Assembly: GCA_017556585.1 (NCBI GenBank)
Contig: JAFYMP010000022.1
Coordinates: forward strand, 1 to 54,769
Origin: Bacteroidaceae bacterium
GTDB lineage: Bacteria > Bacteroidota > Bacteroidia > Bacteroidales > Bacteroidaceae
Reading direction: 5' to 3'
Length of the DNA: 54,769 nucleotides
In this document: in pieces, positions 1 through 9,605 of the stretch
Layout: each line of letters opens with the position of its first letter
Position numbering within the stretch: position 1 is the first letter of the stretch
Position numbers and translations under genes: made by a program
Notes under the pieces: generated by a model
Databases searched by the model: none
What the model saw: the letters and a program-made list of their open reading frames with translations, nothing else
Told to the model about the DNA's origin: nothing

Positions 1-1
1 A

Positions 2-1354
2 GTAGTAATTGTATTAGCAGTAGTGGTTGTTGGGTTGTTTGTATGCCTATTTGTCAGTGTGAAAAAGCAGGTAGGAATAGAAAAAACAAAAGATGTGCTG
101 CAGCAAGATGTGGAGCGTTTGCAAACTGAACGTGAAAAACTGGTTGCAGATGTAGAATTATTGCGTGAAGAAAAGAGTGCTATTGCCATAGAAAATGGAG
201 TACTTAAAGAGAAGTTAGATAATGCTACTGCAGTTTTTAAAGAGGAACAAACCAGGCACAAAGAGGCACTTGAAGAGCAGAAGAGATATTTTTCTGATAT
301 GATGGCAAGTGTTTCCAATAAGATGCAGGTAGCTACCGATGATATGCTGAAGAAACGCCAAAAAGAGTTTGAAGAGAGCAGCGCAGCTAATCTGGGTCAG
401 ATAGTGAATCCGCTTAAAGAGACTATAGACAAGATGAAGAGTGCAATGGCAGATAGTTCAAAAGAGCAGACAGAATTGAGCAGTGCAATGAAGGAGAATA
501 TCCGCCATCTGATGGAACAGACAAAAGCTACTAAAACCAGTGCCGATGAACTGGCTCAGGCTATAAAACATAGAACAAAGGTACAGGGAGATTGGGGAGA
601 AACCATACTTGATGAATTGCTTCACAGTCAGGGCTTTACTAAGGGTGTGCATTATGATATTCAGGCTACTATGCGTGATTCTGATGGTAAGACTATACAT
701 AATACAAACGGTGGTTTGATGCGTCCCGATGTGATACTGCATTTAGATGAACAACGCGATGTTATAATAGATTCAAAGGTATCGCTTACGGCATTTATGG
801 ACTACGTGAATGCAGATAACGAACAGGATAGACAACAATATCTGAAACAGCATATAGATAGTTTGCAGAAACATATTAAAGAACTATCGGTTAAGGATTA
901 TTCATCTTACATAGTATCGCCAAAACTGAAGATGGACTATGTGATAATGTTTGTTCCACATACAGGAGCTTTGTGGACTGCTTTGAACGAACAACCCGAT
1001 ATGTGGCGTAAAGCTATGGAGATGAATGTCTTTGTGGCAGACGAACAGACGCTGTTTGCAGCTCTGCGTATAATAAACCTGACATGGACACAGATAGTTC
1101 AGGCGCAGAACCACGAAAGAGTGTATGCATTGGCTAACGAAATGCTTGACAGAGTAGGGCAGTTCTATGAACGTTTTCAATCTATAGGTGCAGCTTTGGA
1201 AAAGGCAAAATCTGCCTACGATGATGCCGGTAAGAAACTGGAACCATCGGGGCAGAGTATAATCCAAACCGGCAACAAACTTAAAAAGCTTGGTGCCAAG
1301 CAGAATGATAAACATCCTATACCGGAAATATCATTAGATGGAGAGCCTTCTTAA
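2..1354 (+). CDS. rmuC: RmuC family protein, 5' end cut by the window
   Basis: RmuC-family protein, a predicted nuclease-fold factor linked to limiting DNA inversion and recombination; its biochemical activity is not well established. The frame is open from base 2 and reads a hydrophobic valine/leucine-rich stretch directly into KKQ, so the N-terminal membrane anchor is cut by the window edge and the true start lies outside. After the anchor comes a long charged coiled coil (roughly residues 15-180), then the conserved RmuC domain with the blocks [17 protein letters not shown] and FVPHTGA. This anchor, coiled coil, domain order is typical of the family. Its 3' end overlaps the 3' end of the convergent pfkA by 21 bp and no terminator separates them. 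Family call is secure; molecular role is inferred from relatives. Confidence 0.9.
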   Translation, partial: VVIVLAVVVVGLFVCLFVSVKKQVGIEKTKDVLQQDVERLQTEREKLVADVELLREEKSAIAIENGVLKEKLDNATAVFKEEQTRHKEALEEQKRYFSDMMASVSNKMQVATDDMLKKRQKEFEESSAANLGQIVNPLKETIDKMKSAMADSSKEQTELSSAMKENIRHLMEQTKATKTSADELAQAIKHRTKVQGDWGETILDELLHSQGFTKGVHYDIQATMRDSDGKTIHNTNGGLMRPDVILHLDEQRDVIIDSKVSLTAFMDYVNADNEQDRQQYLKQHIDSLQKHIKELSVKDYSSYIVSPKLKMDYVIMFVPHTGALWTALNEQPDMWRKAMEMNVFVADEQTLFAALRIINLTWTQIVQAQNHERVYALANEMLDRVGQFYERFQSIGAALEKAKSAYDDAGKKLEPSGQSIIQTGNKLKKLGAKQNDKHPIPEISLDGEPS

Positions 1355-2314
1355 TACGTTGACAAGTTCTTCTTTGATTGGTTTGTCTTTTTTGATGGCT
1401 TTGGTAAAAGGTACATAGACCATTTCGTCTTCGTCTATACCTATCATAATATTACGTTGGCCTTCCAAAAGGGCTTCTATGCTGGCTGTACCCATTCTGC
1501 TGGCTAATATTCTGTCGTATGCAGTAGGACGTCCACCACGTTGCAGATGGCCCAGAATACTAACACGAACATCAAAATTAGGATACTCTTTCTGTACACG
1601 TTCAGCATAGTGGAATGCACCGCCTTCTTTACCTTCTGCAACAAGAACTATGCTACTGTTCTTAGATTTGCGGAAACCATTCTGAATAAGTTCCTCTAAC
1701 TGGTCAACCTCTGTTTCGCGTTCAGGGATAATGGCTGCTTCTGCTCCGGCTGCAATAGCACCGTTTAAAGCCAAAAAACCGGATTCGCGTCCCATAACCT
1801 CTACAAAGAAGAGACGTTCGTGCGATGTGGCAGTGTCGCGTATCTTATCTACACACTCTAATATGGTGTTAAGAGCGGTATCGTAACCTATAGTTGAATC
1901 TGTACCATAAAGGTCGTTGTCTATAGTACCGGGCAGACCTATGCATGGAATGTCATATTCCTGTGCAAATATTCGCGCTCCAGTAAGTGAACCGTCACCA
2001 CCAATTACTATAAGTGCATCTATGCCGTGCTTTTGCATATTTTGGTATGCAATCTCTCTACCTTCCGGTGTGAGGAACTCTTTACAACGGGCAGTTTTCA
2101 GTATAGTACCTCCCTGTTGTATAATGTTACTTACGTTTTCTGTTTTGAAATCTGTAATTTCGTTGGTCACCAGACCTTTGAAACCGCGATATATGCCTTT
2201 TACTTTAAGACCATTGAAAATGGCAGAACGTGTTACTGCGCGTATCGCCGCGTTCATGCCCGGAGCATCGCCTCCCGAGGTTAATACTCCAATACAACTA
2301 ATTTTTCTTCCCAT
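1334..2314 (-). CDS. pfkA: ATP-dependent 6-phosphofructokinase
   Basis: Phosphorylates fructose 6-phosphate to fructose 1,6-bisphosphate, the committed step of glycolysis, in the cytosol. Seen: N-terminal [13 protein letters not shown]-type block ([16 protein letters not shown]), GGDGS and GLPGTIDND, and the later HLQRGG substrate-binding block. Gly at both specificity positions (GGDG, PGTIDND) predicts ATP rather than pyrophosphate as donor. The frame is open up to 2335, but homologues begin at MGxK, so the ATG at 2314 (326 residues) is preferred; it still overlaps the end of ispH by 17 bp, indicating translational coupling. It is the last gene of the porQ-cmk-ispH-pfkA run. Confidence 0.95.
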   Translation of the reverse strand: MGRKISCIGVLTSGGDAPGMNAAIRAVTRSAIFNGLKVKGIYRGFKGLVTNEITDFKTENVSNIIQQGGTILKTARCKEFLTPEGREIAYQNMQKHGIDALIVIGGDGSLTGARIFAQEYDIPCIGLPGTIDNDLYGTDSTIGYDTALNTILECVDKIRDTATSHERLFFVEVMGRESGFLALNGAIAAGAEAAIIPERETEVDQLEELIQNGFRKSKNSSIVLVAEGKEGGAFHYAERVQKEYPNFDVRVSILGHLQRGGRPTAYDRILASRMGTASIEALLEGQRNIMIGIDEDEMVYVPFTKAIKKDKPIKEELVNVLRRLSI

Positions 2315-3185
2315 TTTTGCAATCAAAATAATCAATTATGTAGTTGCGACACTCTTCCATCAGCCATTTAGGAGTGGAGGTAGCACCACAAATACCGATA
2401 GATTTTACACTATCTATAATAAGACTTGTATCAATATCTTCTTTCCCTTCTATGTGATATGATTGTGGATTTACACTAAGACATTCGTTATATAAAACTT
2501 TGCCGTTCGAACTCTTTCTGCCGGATACAAAGAATATTAAATCGTGCATTCCGGCAAATTCTCTTATCTGTTCTCTTCTTCTGGAGACCTGACCGCATAC
2601 TGTATTGAAATAGACAAAACTTATATTGTCCGATTTGCGTTCATTTATAGACTCTATCAGCTTTTTGTAACTTGAAGCCGATTTGGTGGTCTGAGAATAT
2701 AGATAAATGTCTTTTGAGAAATCTATTCTATCTATCTCTTCCAGATTCTCTATAACAAGAGCATTGCCGTCTGTTTGTCCTACTAACCCAAGAACTTCTG
2801 CATGACCTTTTTGCCCAAAAATTACAATCTGCTGTTTTGATAAATCTAAATTAACATACTGATTATGTATGCGTTGTTGCAATTTTAGTACAACGGGGCA
2901 AGTGGCATCGACCAGTTTTATGTTATTCTTTTTTGCAGTAAGATAGGTGGATGGTGGTTCACCATGTGCTCTTAGCAATACTTTTGCTGACGATAAGGAG
3001 TTGAACTGTTCGTGATTGATGGTGCGAAGTCCCATATCGGACAATCGCTGACACTCTATACCATTATGGACTATATCGCCCAGACAGTATAGAGCTTCAT
3101 CCTGTTTAAGTTCTTCTTCTGCTTTGCCTATGGCTGAAAGTACTCCAAAACAGAATCCCGATTCCTTATCAATCTCTACCTTCAT
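2298..3185 (-). CDS. ispH: 4-hydroxy-3-methylbut-2-enyl diphosphate reductase (IspH)
   Basis: Last enzyme of the MEP (non-mevalonate) isoprenoid pathway: reduces HMBPP to IPP and DMAPP with a [4Fe-4S] cluster. Seen: the three cluster cysteines in GFCFGV (residue 12), ATCPVV (about residue 95) and TVCGQ (about residue 197), plus DIVHNG and the C-terminal GATSTP segment. Length 295 matches the stand-alone enzyme; there is no fusion to ribosomal protein S1 as found in some Firmicutes. It sits six bases after cmk and overlaps pfkA, so it is co-transcribed. It works with IspF (near 49 kb) and the polyprenyl synthase (near 6 kb) of this same window. Confidence 0.95.
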   Translation of the reverse strand: MKVEIDKESGFCFGVLSAIGKAEEELKQDEALYCLGDIVHNGIECQRLSDMGLRTINHEQFNSLSSAKVLLRAHGEPPSTYLTAKKNNIKLVDATCPVVLKLQQRIHNQYVNLDLSKQQIVIFGQKGHAEVLGLVGQTDGNALVIENLEEIDRIDFSKDIYLYSQTTKSASSYKKLIESINERKSDNISFVYFNTVCGQVSRRREQIREFAGMHDLIFFVSGRKSSNGKVLYNECLSVNPQSYHIEGKEDIDTSLIIDSVKSIGICGATSTPKWLMEECRNYIIDYFDCKNGKKN

Positions 3186-3191
3186 ATAAAA

Positions 3192-3875
3192 TTATAAAGT
3201 TGCTTTTTTGAACTGAGTCATCAACCATTCGTCTTGTTCTTGCAGAGTCATATTGCTGTTATCAAGAACCACTGCATCGTCGGCTTGCTTTAATGGTGAA
3301 ATCTCTCTGTGAGAATCAATATAGTCGCGCTCCTTTACGTTTTTCAGAATGTCGTCGTAATTAGGAGTCTCGCCTTTTGCTACCATCTCGTCGTAACGAC
3401 GTTGTGCGCGAATTTCTGCGCTTGCGGTAACAAATATCTTTAGCTCTGCATTTGGGTAAACTACTGTGCCTATATCGCGTCCGTCCATAACCACAGCACC
3501 TCCTGAACCTAATTTGCGTTGCTCTTCAACCATTGCTTCGCGTACAAAACCTATAGTGGCAATAGGGCTTACTTTGCCTGAAACTTCCATGCCACGAATC
3601 TCTTTTTCTACGTTTTCGCCATTAAGCATGGTGCACTGCTTACCACGTTCGTCTTTAGAGAAAGAGATGTGAATTTTACCTATCTCTTTTTTTAAAGATT
3701 CCTGGTCAATGCCGTTTTCAGTAAAAAAACCGCGACGTATGCTATATAGAGTTACTGCTCTGTACATAGCACCTGTATCTACGTATGTGTATCCAACTTT
3801 AGCTGCAAGGCTTTTTGCCATAGTGCTTTTACCGCACGATGAATGTCCGTCAATAGCAACAATTATTCTTTTCAT
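3192..3875 (-). CDS. cmk: cytidylate kinase
   Basis: Transfers phosphate from ATP to CMP or dCMP, recycling cytidine nucleotides. Seen: P-loop GHSSCGKST near residue 10, DTGAMYRAV, and DGRDIGTVV with the downstream RAQRR substrate and lid region. Homologues begin at MKR/MKK just before the P-loop, so the ATG at 3875 is chosen (227 residues); a longer frame to 3896 would add seven residues and run into the end of porQ. The start overlaps the porQ stop region slightly or abuts it, consistent with a single mRNA. Confidence 0.94.
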   Translation of the reverse strand: MKRIIVAIDGHSSCGKSTMAKSLAAKVGYTYVDTGAMYRAVTLYSIRRGFFTENGIDQESLKKEIGKIHISFSKDERGKQCTMLNGENVEKEIRGMEVSGKVSPIATIGFVREAMVEEQRKLGSGGAVVMDGRDIGTVVYPNAELKIFVTASAEIRAQRRYDEMVAKGETPNYDDILKNVKERDYIDSHREISPLKQADDAVVLDNSNMTLQEQDEWLMTQFKKATL

Positions 3876-3879
3876 ATTG

Positions 3880-4860
3880 TTATAAGTTATATGCAAAATT
3901 GATTAATAATGATGATGTTGAAACCTGATACTGCCCGTATGACAAACCAAACATTATTCTATTAAGGCATATACCGGTACCTAAATATATACCTGTAAAC
4001 CCCTTACTTCCTTTTTCTGATAATTCAGAGCGATTTTTTAAATTACAACCTGCTGCCACATAAAGTTGGTCTGTAAGGTTGAAATCGGCGCCCAAAGATA
4101 TGTGTCGTACAAGTAAATCGGAGAATTTTACCCGGTTGTAATCTGTAAAGTAGAAATGTTTTTTGTTCCACTTTGTCAAATCGTTTACTGTGAATGTTAA
4201 TCTTAACGGTGCGTGTTCCGGTTTCCAAGATAAACCCGCTGAAACATTGAATGGTAAATCTTCAAAATGATTTTCAAAAGGTTTTATTTGACCACCTATA
4301 TTTCTTGCAGCAATGCCTAAATCTATGTTTTTGTCCGGCATTCTGTAAAGTAATCCTAAATCTACACAGGCTGCTACCGAAGAATAGCTACCGTAACGTG
4401 AATAGATAATACGGCCGGTAACACCACCGCTTAGATTACTGCCTAATCTATAAGAGTATGTGCAACCTGCGTTCATGTCCTTTGCGCTGAATGTACCGGT
4501 TATGGTTCCGTCGTTTTCGGTCTTATTCATAGTGCCGTAATCAACGTAATTTATGTTGATGCTGTATGAAGACATGTCATCATGAGGAACACTATACTGT
4601 ATTCCGGCCATCTTTGTATGGGCTATGTAGTTCATAAAACTCAAACTGACCGATCTGTTTTCAATGTAATCTAATAGTGCCGGATTAGAATAAGACAATG
4701 TGGGATCTGAATCGGCAATAGAGACTATACCCCCTCCTAATGCTGAGGCTTTTGATGAAGTGGGGATTTTTAAGAATTCAAATGCACTTTGTTGAGTTTG
4801 AGCAAAATTACTCAAACATAAAGCAGAAGTGAAGAATAACAAAAACAGCCTCTTTGTCAT
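3880..4860 (-). CDS. porQ: type IX secretion system protein PorQ
   Basis: PorQ/PorV-family outer-membrane beta-barrel; in Porphyromonas PorQ helps retain the attachment complex (with PorU, PorV, PorZ) that processes T9SS cargo at the cell surface. Seen: signal peptide (residues 1-21, cleavage near SNFAQ), then the family blocks [26 protein letters not shown] and [11 protein letters not shown]. The length of about 326 fits. The frame extends to 4884, but a near-consensus -7 element (TAACTTTG on the minus strand) lies at 4882-4889, so that start would fall inside the promoter; ATG 4860 also gives a proper signal peptide. It is the first gene of the cmk-ispH-pfkA operon, far from porU-porV near 44-49 kb. 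Confidence 0.88.
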   Translation of the reverse strand: MTKRLFLLFFTSALCLSNFAQTQQSAFEFLKIPTSSKASALGGGIVSIADSDPTLSYSNPALLDYIENRSVSLSFMNYIAHTKMAGIQYSVPHDDMSSYSININYVDYGTMNKTENDGTITGTFSAKDMNAGCTYSYRLGSNLSGGVTGRIIYSRYGSYSSVAACVDLGLLYRMPDKNIDLGIAARNIGGQIKPFENHFEDLPFNVSAGLSWKPEHAPLRLTFTVNDLTKWNKKHFYFTDYNRVKFSDLLVRHISLGADFNLTDQLYVAAGCNLKNRSELSEKGSKGFTGIYLGTGICLNRIMFGLSYGQYQVSTSSLLINFAYNL

Positions 4861-4881
4861 AGTGGTAATTATAAACTTTTG

Positions 4882-4889
4882 CAAAGTTA
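4882..4889 (-). promoter_or_regulatory. -7 element for porQ operon
   Basis: Minus-strand TAACTTTG matches the Bacteroidota -7 consensus TAnnTTTG exactly. No TTTG was found at the expected -33 distance, so the -33 box is weak. The predicted transcript start is about 10-20 bases before the porQ ATG at 4860. Confidence 0.45.
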
Positions 4890-4987
4890 CTTCTTTTTTG
4901 TTCTATAGCTGATTTTTATACTGAAAAAAGCCTAAAACTCGTGCATAATAGATAAGTTGAGCACAAAAAAAAGAGAAAAATTAAATT

Positions 4988-5022
4988 TTTGAGTGTAGTG
5001 TATTAAAAAAGTGTTACTTTTG
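4988..5022 (+). promoter_or_regulatory. promoter of tonB
   Basis: TTTG at 4988-4991 and TACTTTTG (TAnnTTTG consensus) at 5015-5022. The spacer of 23 is slightly longer than the usual 19-21. It lies 45 bases upstream of the tonB start, between divergent porQ and tonB. Confidence 0.55.
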
Positions 5023-5067
5023 CCTTCCAGACAGATTATGCGAATAATTAAAAAATAAAAATAGATT

Positions 5068-5754
5068 ATGGAAATTAAGAAATCTGAAAAAGCGAACATT
5101 GAGAATGGCAAATCAACAGCGTTGCTCATTGGTTTCGTTATGATTCTCGCTTTGCTTTTTGTAGCCCTTGAATGGACTCAGAGAGAAAAAGAGATTGACA
5201 TCAGCGGTATGGTAGTGGCAGAAATCTCATTGGAAGAAGAGATGATTCCAATCACATTGCCGGAAAAGAAGACTGTTCCTCCTCCACCACAGTCAGTAAC
5301 TCATGCAGAAGTTATTGAGATTGTAGAGGACGATGCAGAAATTGAAGAAACAGTTTTGGCTTCAACAGAAGACCAGGTTGAATTTATCGATATTTCAGAA
5401 GTAGAAAACATTGTTGTAGAAGAAGAACCGGAAGAAGAGGCACCATTTATGGTTGTAGAAGATATGCCTGAGTTCCCGGGTGGTACTGCAGCTTTGATGG
5501 AATATCTTTCAAAGAATATCAAGTATCCTGCAATCTGTCGTGAAAACAACATTCAGGGTCGTGTTCTTATTCAGTTTATTGTAAACAAGGACGGTTCTAT
5601 TGTAGATCCTGAGGTTGTAAAGAGCGTAAACCCATATCTTGATAAGGAAGCGCTTCGAGTTATCGCTGGTATGCCTAAATGGAAACCGGGTTCACAGCGC
5701 GGAAAACCGGTGCGTGTAAAGTTTACAGTGCCTGTTAACTTCAGATTGAACTAA
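5068..5754 (+). CDS. tonB: energy transducer TonB
   Basis: Couples the proton motive force at the inner membrane to TonB-dependent outer-membrane receptors. Seen: short cytosolic N-terminus with MEIKKSEKAN, one membrane helix at about residues 18-36, an acidic and proline-containing periplasmic linker (PPPPQ near residue 75, then Glu-rich), and a C-terminal TonB domain from about residue 135 with FPGG, ISGRV-like IQGRVLIQF and the closing VNFRLN. Length 228 is typical of the Bacteroidota version. It is monocistronic: own promoter upstream and a strong hairpin terminator directly downstream. No ExbB/ExbD neighbours are present here. Confidence 0.92.
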   Translation: MEIKKSEKANIENGKSTALLIGFVMILALLFVALEWTQREKEIDISGMVVAEISLEEEMIPITLPEKKTVPPPPQSVTHAEVIEIVEDDAEIEETVLASTEDQVEFIDISEVENIVVEEEPEEEAPFMVVEDMPEFPGGTAALMEYLSKNIKYPAICRENNIQGRVLIQFIVNKDGSIVDPEVVKSVNPYLDKEALRVIAGMPKWKPGSQRGKPVRVKFTVPVNFRLN

Positions 5755-5767
5755 TAAAAAAATATCG

Positions 5768-5796
5768 AAGAGGGGCGGACAGCCCCTCTTTGTCTT
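5768..5796 (+). terminator. intrinsic terminator after tonB
   Basis: Perfect 9-bp stem AAGAGGGGC / GCCCCTCTT (5768-5776 with 5782-5790) and a 5-base loop GGACA, followed by a short T-rich tail. Confidence 0.85.
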
Positions 5797-5814
5797 ATAT
5801 ATAAATTATATTCA

Positions 5815-6798
5815 ATGCAGCTTATGATATCGGCAAACCAAATACAACAGACATTCGAAGAGTATCTTCAGAACTTAGACTATTCGCACAATCCGGATAA
5901 TTTGTATGCTCCTATACGTTATGTGTTATCGTTAGGAGGGAAAAGAATTAGACCAACATTGCTCGTTTTGGCATATAATATGTATGCAGAAGATGTGAAG
6001 AGTGTTTATGATGTGGCTGTAGGTATGGAGGTGTTCCATAACTTTACGTTGTTGCACGACGATGTTATGGATAATGCTGAAATGAGACGTGGCTCTTTGA
6101 CTGTGCATAAGAAATGGAATGAGAATACAGCCATATTGTCCGGCGATGGTATGTTTGTGTTAGCATATCAGTATTTGGCAAAGTGTAACCCGATATATTT
6201 AAAGCAGGTGTTAGATTTAGCTAACGATACATTCATAGGTATTACAGACGGTCAACAATTTGATATGGATTTTGAAACACGCAGTGATGTTTCAGAATCT
6301 GAGTATATAGAAATGATTCGTTTAAAGACCTCTATCCTGTTGGCTGCATGTTTGAAGATGGGCGCTTTATTAGGAGGTGCATCGGAACAAGACGCATCGC
6401 TTTTGTACTCTTTTGGTGAAAAGTTGGGATTGGCATTTCAACTGCAGGACGATCTGCTTGATGTGTATGGCGATGCTAAAGTGTTTGGTAAGCGTATAGG
6501 CGGTGATATAGTGTGCAATAAAAAGACCTATATGTATATAAATACCTGTTTGTTGGCGTCGGAAGAAGAGAAGGGTGTTTTAGCAAAATGGGCTCAATAT
6601 GAAGGCGATGATGTGGATGCCAAAATTGAGGCTGTGAAAGCAGTGTATGATTCTGTAGGTATAAAAGGTAAGGCTGAGGCAAAAATAGAGGAATTGTTTA
6701 ATGAAGCTATGTCTTTATTAAATAAGGTGTCTGTTTCAGAAGATCGCAAAAATGTGTTGAGAGAGTATGCGCTGGGGTTGATGAATAGAGTGTTATAA
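5815..6798 (+). CDS. polyprenyl diphosphate synthase (trans-isoprenyl)
   Basis: Condenses isopentenyl diphosphate onto allylic diphosphates, using precursors made by IspH. Seen: GGKRIRP near residue 41, first Asp-rich motif DDVMD (D82, D83, D86) followed by RRG, and second motif DDLLD (D212, D213, D216). The first motif has no two-residue insertion and a Phe lies five residues before it (F77). In archaeal-type enzymes this pattern limits product length to about C20, so FPP or GGPP is more likely than a long quinone tail; that is inference. An alternative ATG three codons in (5824) is equally possible. It is followed seven bases later by a conserved gene of unknown function. Confidence 0.9.
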   Translation: MQLMISANQIQQTFEEYLQNLDYSHNPDNLYAPIRYVLSLGGKRIRPTLLVLAYNMYAEDVKSVYDVAVGMEVFHNFTLLHDDVMDNAEMRRGSLTVHKKWNENTAILSGDGMFVLAYQYLAKCNPIYLKQVLDLANDTFIGITDGQQFDMDFETRSDVSESEYIEMIRLKTSILLAACLKMGALLGGASEQDASLLYSFGEKLGLAFQLQDDLLDVYGDAKVFGKRIGGDIVCNKKTYMYINTCLLASEEEKGVLAKWAQYEGDDVDAKIEAVKAVYDSVGIKGKAEAKIEELFNEAMSLLNKVSVSEDRKNVLREYALGLMNRVL

Positions 6799-6804
6799 GA
6801 GGAT

Positions 6805-7506
6805 ATGCCATATAGAAGATTGCCAAATACAGATAAAGCAAGAATAAGATCTCTTGAGAAAGCTGTGCAGACAATGCGTAACAGCTTGTATTATAGACCG
6901 GTTTTACCACCTGAATTGCTTTCGAATGCAGAGAGAGTATTGGTTCAATTTAGAGAGTTGTCTAACAGGTATAATAAATCCTTAGAAGAACAAATTGCCT
7001 TCTCTAAGTCTGATGCTTATCAGAATAAACTGCGAAATGCCAGAATGTATGTATCGCATTTTATAACTGTCTTCAATCTCTCTGTAAAGCGTGGAGAGAT
7101 AAAAAAGACGGAGAGGGCGTATTATGCGCTTCCCGAGGATTGTGGAGAGAATCCCGATTTGTCAAGCGAAGCATCTGTTTTGCGTTGGGGTGAGAATGTA
7201 ATAAAGGGAGAACAACAACGTACTGCAAAAGGTGGTATCCCTATTTATAATCCTACTATAGGTAAGGTCTCTGTTCATTATGAATTGTTTAAAGAACAGT
7301 ATAAGAAACAGACCTCATTGAAGCAGACAACAGATGAATGTCTTACTGTAGTCACTCTATTGCGCCCGCAAGTTGATGAAATAATTTTAGATGTTTGGAA
7401 CTCTATAGAAGGGTTCTTCTCAGATTTAGAGGGAGATGCAAAAATTAAGGCTTGCGAAGAGTATGGGGTGATATATTATTATAGAAAAGGTGAAAAAGAT
7501 AATTGA
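6805..7506 (+). CDS. conserved Bacteroidales protein of unknown function
   Basis: No function is recognised. The 233-residue product looks soluble: no signal peptide and no membrane helix. It begins MPYRRLPNTD, has a helical, charged first half (about residues 10-125), then a conserved-looking centre with RWGENVIKGEQ and GGIPIYNPTIGKV (about residues 130-155), and ends in YGVIYYYRKG. I recall similar proteins with the same PYRRLPNTD start and IPIYNPTI block in other Bacteroidales, usually annotated as hypothetical. It lies between the polyprenyl synthase and tatD and overlaps tatD by 17 bp, so the three are probably one operon with coupled translation. A nucleic-acid or ribosome-linked role is possible but there is no direct evidence. 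Confidence 0.8.
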   Translation: MPYRRLPNTDKARIRSLEKAVQTMRNSLYYRPVLPPELLSNAERVLVQFRELSNRYNKSLEEQIAFSKSDAYQNKLRNARMYVSHFITVFNLSVKRGEIKKTERAYYALPEDCGENPDLSSEASVLRWGENVIKGEQQRTAKGGIPIYNPTIGKVSVHYELFKEQYKKQTSLKQTTDECLTVVTLLRPQVDEIILDVWNSIEGFFSDLEGDAKIKACEEYGVIYYYRKGEKDN

Positions 7507-8278
7507 TACACATACGCATATTTATGTAGAAGAGTTTAACGAAGACCTGGCTGATGTGATAGAACGTGCCAGGTCTGTCGGTATATATAAACTATTTCTT
7601 CCAAATATAAATACAGAGAGTGTTTCAGCAATGCTTTCTGTATGCAATAGCTATCCCGATTTATGTTTTCCTATGATGGGGCTTCATCCTACAGATCTGG
7701 AAGATGATTATAAGTTGCAGTTATCTGCGCTAAAGGAACTTTTGGATAACGATAGAAAAAAAGGTGATAATCGTTTTGTGGGTATAGGAGAAACAGGGCT
7801 GGATTTATATTGGGATGATACAAAACTGAAAGAACAGATTGATGCATTTGAAACTCAAATAGAATGGGCGTTGGAATATGATTTGCCACTTATAGTACAT
7901 TCTCGTTCTGCTTTTCAGCCATTGTGCGATGTGATGGATAGGTATAGAGATACAAATTTAAGAGGTATTTTTCACTGCTTTTCCGGTACTGCAGAAGAGG
8001 CCTGCAGATTATTGGAGTATCCCGGTTTTTTGTTGGGAATAGGTGGCACAGTGACTTATAAAAAGAGTCCTCTTCCGGAAACTCTTAAAATTGTACCTTT
8101 AAAAAGAATTGTGCTTGAAACAGACGCTCCATATCTGCCTCCTGTGCCATACAGAGGAAAGAGAAATGAGCCATCGTATCTTGAAAAGGTAGTAGATTGT
8201 TTGGCGCAGATATATTCTTGTTCACCTGAAGAGATTGCTACTGCCACAGCAATAAACGCAGAGTCTTTGTTCTGTTAG
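7490..8278 (+). CDS. tatD: TatD family metal-dependent hydrolase (deoxyribonuclease)
   Basis: Metal-dependent hydrolase of the TIM-barrel amidohydrolase superfamily; TatD members act as 3'-5' exonucleases on DNA and RNA. Seen: DTHTHIY at residue 6 (metal-binding His pair), GIGETGLD with the metal-binding Glu, LIVHSR, FHCFSG and LETDAPYLPP. Translation starts with GTG, inside the end of the preceding gene (17 bp overlap), which fits the family N-terminus KKIIDTHTH. Length 262 is normal. Confidence 0.92.
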   Translation: MKKIIDTHTHIYVEEFNEDLADVIERARSVGIYKLFLPNINTESVSAMLSVCNSYPDLCFPMMGLHPTDLEDDYKLQLSALKELLDNDRKKGDNRFVGIGETGLDLYWDDTKLKEQIDAFETQIEWALEYDLPLIVHSRSAFQPLCDVMDRYRDTNLRGIFHCFSGTAEEACRLLEYPGFLLGIGGTVTYKKSPLPETLKIVPLKRIVLETDAPYLPPVPYRGKRNEPSYLEKVVDCLAQIYSCSPEEIATATAINAESLFC

Positions 8279-8291
8279 AAAAAAGAAGCTC

Positions 8292-8327
8292 ATTGTTGAT
8301 AAAACAATAATAGACGATTTTTATCGT
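8292..8327 (+). other. two small adjacent hairpins between tatD and the sensor kinase
   Basis: ATTGTT/AACAAT (8292-8297 with 8303-8308) and ACGAT/ATCGT with a TTTT loop (8314-8318 with 8323-8327). Short and A/T-rich; a weak terminator or an mRNA structure is possible. No consensus promoter was found in the 76-bp gap. Confidence 0.3.
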
Positions 8328-8354
8328 TTATAAGGATGTGTAACAGTTAATAAC

Positions 8355-9503
8355 ATGGGCAGAATTAAGGAAATTAAGCATATCAGAACAATATTGATAG
8401 TGGTAGCGGTAATTATTGCTATCTCGTCGTTGTTGGTCTCTCATAGTTTAGTTAGAGATCTGGAACGTGAGGAAAGAAATAAAATGGAGGTTTTTGCAGA
8501 AGCATACAGAACCTTTAATAATGCCGATGAAAATACCGATTTAAGTTTGGTGCTGGAAGTGATATCCAGCAATAATACTATTCCGGTAGTAATATTGGAT
8601 AAAAATGACAATATAACAAGCTATCTTAATTTAGAGATTCCCAAACAGGATACTTTGCGATATTTGAAACAATATGTAGATGCAATGCGTGGTAATGGTA
8701 ATTCAATAAGACTATATCACGAAGATGGCAATCAGGATAGTTATACAGAGGTTTGTTATGGCGAATCTGTTTTGATTAATCGTTTGACAATATTTCCATA
8801 TATCCAGTTAGGTGTAGTGCTGATATTTGTGCTTATAGCGATTTTTGCACTGCTTAGTTTTAAAAAGACAGAACAGAATAGAGTGTGGGTGGGTTTGTCT
8901 AAGGAGACAGCTCATCAATTAGGAACTCCTATCTCTTCACTCATAGCGTGGATAGAACTGTTGAAGGATAAATATAGTGATGCGCTGATTTTAGAGATGG
9001 AAAAAGATGTTAATCGTCTTCAGATGATAGCGGAAAGATTCTCTAAAATAGGTTCAATGCCTGCGCCTGTTCAAGAAGATATGGTGATGGTTCTTGATAG
9101 GGTAGTGGCGTATATGGAAAGACGTACACCTAATAGCGTTCAGTTTGTGAAGAATTTTCCCGACCCACCGCTTAATGCGGCAGTTAATGCCTCTTTGTTT
9201 GAATGGGTTATAGAGAATCTTTGTAAAAATGCTGTAGATGCAATGGATGGTCAGGGAACTCTTACTATTAATCTCTTTAGAGAAGGCGATGTGGTTGCAA
9301 TAGAGGTTACAGATACAGGTAAGGGTATTTCAAAGAATCTTTATAAATCTGTTTTCAATCCGGGCTTTACTACAAAAAAACGTGGTTGGGGTTTAGGGCT
9401 GTCATTGGCAAAACGAATAGTAGAAGAGTATCACAACGGAAAAATATATGTAAAAAAGTCCGAACCGGGCAATGGAACTACCTTCCGTATAGAACTTAAA
9501 TGA
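8355..9503 (+). CDS. membrane sensor histidine kinase (orphan)
   Basis: Two-component sensor kinase. Seen: membrane helix 1 at about residues 10-30, periplasmic sensor region of about 115 residues, helix 2 at about 147-168, then a phosphoacceptor motif with His187 (AHQLGTPISSL), N box NLCKNAVDAM (286-297), G1 DTGKGI (320-325) and G2 GWGLGLS (344-350). No HAMP domain is evident between helix 2 and the His box. No response regulator is encoded nearby, so its partner is elsewhere. What it senses cannot be told. Length 382. Confidence 0.9.
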   Translation: MGRIKEIKHIRTILIVVAVIIAISSLLVSHSLVRDLEREERNKMEVFAEAYRTFNNADENTDLSLVLEVISSNNTIPVVILDKNDNITSYLNLEIPKQDTLRYLKQYVDAMRGNGNSIRLYHEDGNQDSYTEVCYGESVLINRLTIFPYIQLGVVLIFVLIAIFALLSFKKTEQNRVWVGLSKETAHQLGTPISSLIAWIELLKDKYSDALILEMEKDVNRLQMIAERFSKIGSMPAPVQEDMVMVLDRVVAYMERRTPNSVQFVKNFPDPPLNAAVNASLFEWVIENLCKNAVDAMDGQGTLTINLFREGDVVAIEVTDTGKGISKNLYKSVFNPGFTTKKRGWGLGLSLAKRIVEEYHNGKIYVKKSEPGNGTTFRIELK

Positions 9504-9578
9504 TAAATAAACATCGCAATGAATGAAATTATTATGTAATTTTTTCTTTGCAATGCTCTTAAAAACAAATAATGTTTG

Positions 9579-9586
9579 TATCTTTG
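9579..9586 (+). promoter_or_regulatory. -7 element for yceD-rpmF
   Basis: TATCTTTG fits TAnnTTTG exactly and lies 19 bases before the yceD start. The nearest upstream TTTG (9547-9550) is 28 bases away, too far, so the -33 box is unclear. Confidence 0.5.
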
Positions 9587-9605
9587 CGCTCCGAAAATTG
9601 TTTAA

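Noticed and set aside
902-1315. 137-codon minus-strand frame inside rmuC
   Set aside because: Antisense shadow; rmuC on the plus strand is well supported.
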